A model generated the notes under the pieces. That model saw only the letters and a program-made list of their open reading frames with translations. It did not search any database and had not been told where the DNA came from. Shown here piece by piece: positions 35,030-36,321 of a stretch of DNA of 36,321 nucleotides; positions within the stretch are counted from its first letter, which is position 1; every line of letters starts with the position of its first letter. The DNA lies in NCBI GenBank assembly GCA_031281195.1, contig JAITFS010000227.1, forward strand, positions 1-36,321, given 5' to 3'. The translations under genes and the position numbers were made by a program. The stretch comes from Oscillospiraceae bacterium (GTDB lineage Bacteria; Bacillota; Clostridia; Oscillospirales; Oscillospiraceae).

Positions 35030-35449
35030 ATGCCAACGTTTAATCAGTTAGTCAGAAAGGGTAGAAAGAGACTCACTTACAAATCCACATCACCGGCTAT
35101 GCAAAAAGGTTTAAACACACTTAGAAACGAAGAAACAGACCTGTCTTCATCGCAAAAACGTGGAGTTTGTACAGCAGTCAGAACAGCTACTCCAAAGAAA
35201 CCTAACTCGGCACTTCGCAAAATCGCTCGTGTCAGATTAACCAACGGTCATGAGGTCACAGCATATATACCGGGAGTCGGGCACAACTTACAGGAGCACT
35301 CAGTTGTTATGATTCGTGGTGGCCGTGTTAAAGACCTGCCGGGTGTACGTTATCATATCGTGCGTGGTTCATTAGATACACAGGGTGTAGAAGGCCGCCA
35401 GCAATCCAGGTCAAAATACGGAGCAAAAAGACCTAAAGGTGCAAAATAG
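35030..35449 (+). CDS. rpsL: 30S ribosomal protein S12
   Basis: A 139-residue decoding-centre protein. AAAGGAGGG lies a few bases before the ATG. It begins [12 protein letters not shown] and contains [17 protein letters not shown] and [17 protein letters not shown], including the lysines where streptomycin resistance usually arises, here in sensitive form, and the Asp that is methylthiolated in some bacteria. The stretch [20 protein letters not shown] is the N-terminal insertion typical of clostridial S12, which accounts for a length above the 124 of E. coli. No L7Ae-like gene stands between rpoC and rpsL, unlike many Bacillota. Confidence 0.98.
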   Translation: MPTFNQLVRKGRKRLTYKSTSPAMQKGLNTLRNEETDLSSSQKRGVCTAVRTATPKKPNSALRKIARVRLTNGHEVTAYIPGVGHNLQEHSVVMIRGGRVKDLPGVRYHIVRGSLDTQGVEGRQQSRSKYGAKRPKGAK

Positions 35450-35502
35450 CAAATACTAACTTTATGTCCGACATGACATAGCGTTACTTCGCTCGCATTA
35501 TA

Positions 35503-35591
35503 AAGAATGTAACACATTCTTCTAATCGCGAAAAAAGTCTCGTTTTATATAGAAAATCATGCGGCATATATCGGATAGAGAGTTTATCCGA
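35503..35591 (+). other. rpsL-rpsG spacer with two perfect hairpins
   Basis: The spacer 35450-35676 holds AAGAATGT-AAC-ACATTCTT (35503-35521) and TCGGATA-GAGAGTT-TATCCGA (35571-35591), and a smaller TATGTC/GACATA palindrome at about 35463-35480. rpsL and rpsG are usually much closer. No promoter or protein-coding gene is convincing here; a role in S12/S7 autogenous control is only a possibility. Confidence 0.5.
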
Positions 35592-35676
35592 AGTACCTAT
35601 GAAACAATGTGAGAATGTTTATCATTTTCTGAATGGCTTGCAAAGCAAGACTGTTATTATTGAGGAGGGAAGTATA

Positions 35677-36147
35677 ATGCCAAGAAGAGGCAGTGTACCC
35701 AAAAGAGAGGTTTTACCGGATCCTGTATATAATTCGGTAATAGTAACAAGATTAGTCAACAGCATAATGCTTGACGGTAAAAAAGGTGTAGCACAAAAGG
35801 TTGTTTATGGTGCGTTTGATATAGTCAAAGAAAAATCTGAAAAAGATCCGCTTGATGTATTTATATTAGCACTTGAAAACATAATGCCAACACTTGAGGT
35901 TAAGGCCCGCCGTGTTGGTGGTGCAACATACCAGGTTCCAATGGAGGTCAGACCGGAAAGACGTCAGGCTCTTGGACTTAGATGGCTGACAAATTACTCC
36001 AGAGCACGCAACGAAAAAACTATGAAAGAACGCCTTGCAGGAGAAATCCTCGATGCTTCAAATAGTGTTGGTGCTGCTGTTAAGAAAAGAGAAGACACGC
36101 ACAAAATGGCAGATGCAAACAAGGCATTTGCACACTACCGCTGGTAA
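35677..36147 (+). CDS. rpsG: 30S ribosomal protein S7
   Basis: A 156-residue primary 16S rRNA-binding protein that nucleates the small-subunit head. The ORF track starts 26 codons upstream, but ATG 35677 has GAGGAGGG seven bases before it and gives the exact family length and N-terminus ([16 protein letters not shown]). Recognisable stretches are [33 protein letters not shown] and the end [15 protein letters not shown]. In E. coli S7 represses its own operon by binding between rpsL and rpsG; the unusually long spacer here contains hairpins but no proven site. Confidence 0.98.
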   Translation: MPRRGSVPKREVLPDPVYNSVIVTRLVNSIMLDGKKGVAQKVVYGAFDIVKEKSEKDPLDVFILALENIMPTLEVKARRVGGATYQVPMEVRPERRQALGLRWLTNYSRARNEKTMKERLAGEILDASNSVGAAVKKREDTHKMADANKAFAHYRW

Positions 36148-36163
36148 CAGCTTTAAAAGAAAC

Positions 36164-36210
36164 CGTCATTGCGGGTTCAATCTGCACGGCAGGGAGAGCT
36201 CACAATGACG
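36164..36210. repeat. Short relative of the CGTCATTGCGGG repeat, rpsG-fusA spacer
   Basis: CGTCATTGCGGG at one end and CACAATGACG at the other, 47 bp in all, with terminal inversion CGTCATT/AATGACG. The interior is shorter than and diverged from the copy at 17584-17661. Confidence 0.7.
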
Positions 36211-36236
36211 AACTTTTTTACGAAAGATGAACTATC

Positions 36237-36321
36237 ATGTCCAGAGAATATTCATTAGAAAAAACTCGTAATATTGGCATCATGGCACATATTGATGCAG
36301 GTAAAACAACAACAACAGAGA
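36237..36321 (+). CDS. fusA: Elongation factor G, first 28 codons only
   Basis: The start of the translocation GTPase, cut by the window edge. ATG 36237 opens [20 protein letters not shown], followed by the P-loop AGKTTTTE typical of EF-G. The upstream site is weak (GAAAGATGA). Gene order rpsL-rpsG-fusA supports the call. Confidence 0.95.
   Translation, partial: MSREYSLEKTRNIGIMAHIDAGKTTTTE

Overview
The window reads as low-GC Bacillota, most likely a Clostridia lineage. The evidence is the uninterrupted rpoB-rpoC-rpsL-rpsG-fusA block, a clostridial-type S12 with an N-terminal insertion, strong AGGAGG-type ribosome binding sites, TTGACA/TATAAT promoters, and a type IV pilus (T4P) system with no secretin or PilP. 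The genus cannot be named from sequence alone.

Layout. 1-1131 is the 3' part of tyrS. 1430-12345 (+) is a minor-pilin operon: a giant 3044-residue modular prepilin with a cysteine-rich tail, a GspK/PilX-like pilin without Glu5, and two small class III-type pilins. 12460-13974 (-) is a small accessory island with a PIN-domain/small-protein pair and a REP-associated tyrosine transposase (RAYT). 14240-22178 (-) holds the pilus machinery in the order pilB, pilT, pilA, pilD, pilC, a pilM-pilN fusion and pilO, with internal promoters before pilT and pilMN. 22381-26854 (+) holds two moeA paralogues, the second carrying a C-terminal binding-protein-like domain, and a CPA1-type cation/proton antiporter. 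27056-27131 (-) is tRNA-Phe, divergent from rpoB. 27417-36321 (+) is rpoB, rpoC, rpsL, rpsG and the first codons of fusA.

How it works together. PilB (extension) and PilT (retraction) would act on the PilC platform and the PilMN-PilO inner assembly. PilD would process the PilA major subunit and three of the four minor prepilins with canonical sites, plus the Glu5-less one. By analogy with the GspH-I-J-K tip complex, the convergent minor-pilin operon probably supplies the pilus tip, and the giant protein would be the tip adhesin. Its last part holds 36 cysteines in 139 residues, against about five in the preceding 2859.

The spacers are crowded with dispersed palindromes. Family A (TAGGGG...CCC) has at least 11 clear copies, two of them inside the RAYT coding sequence and nine elsewhere, often in tandem groups of three. 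A second family of about 113 bp occurs twice (1134-1246 and 26919-27032); its conserved core is paired by covarying stems and its outer arms are unrelated yet self-complementary. A third family (CGTCATTGCGGG...AATGACG) occurs twice. The best candidates for something undescribed are the giant prepilin with its cysteine tail, the covarying 113-bp elements, and the RAYT gene that contains its probable substrate repeats.
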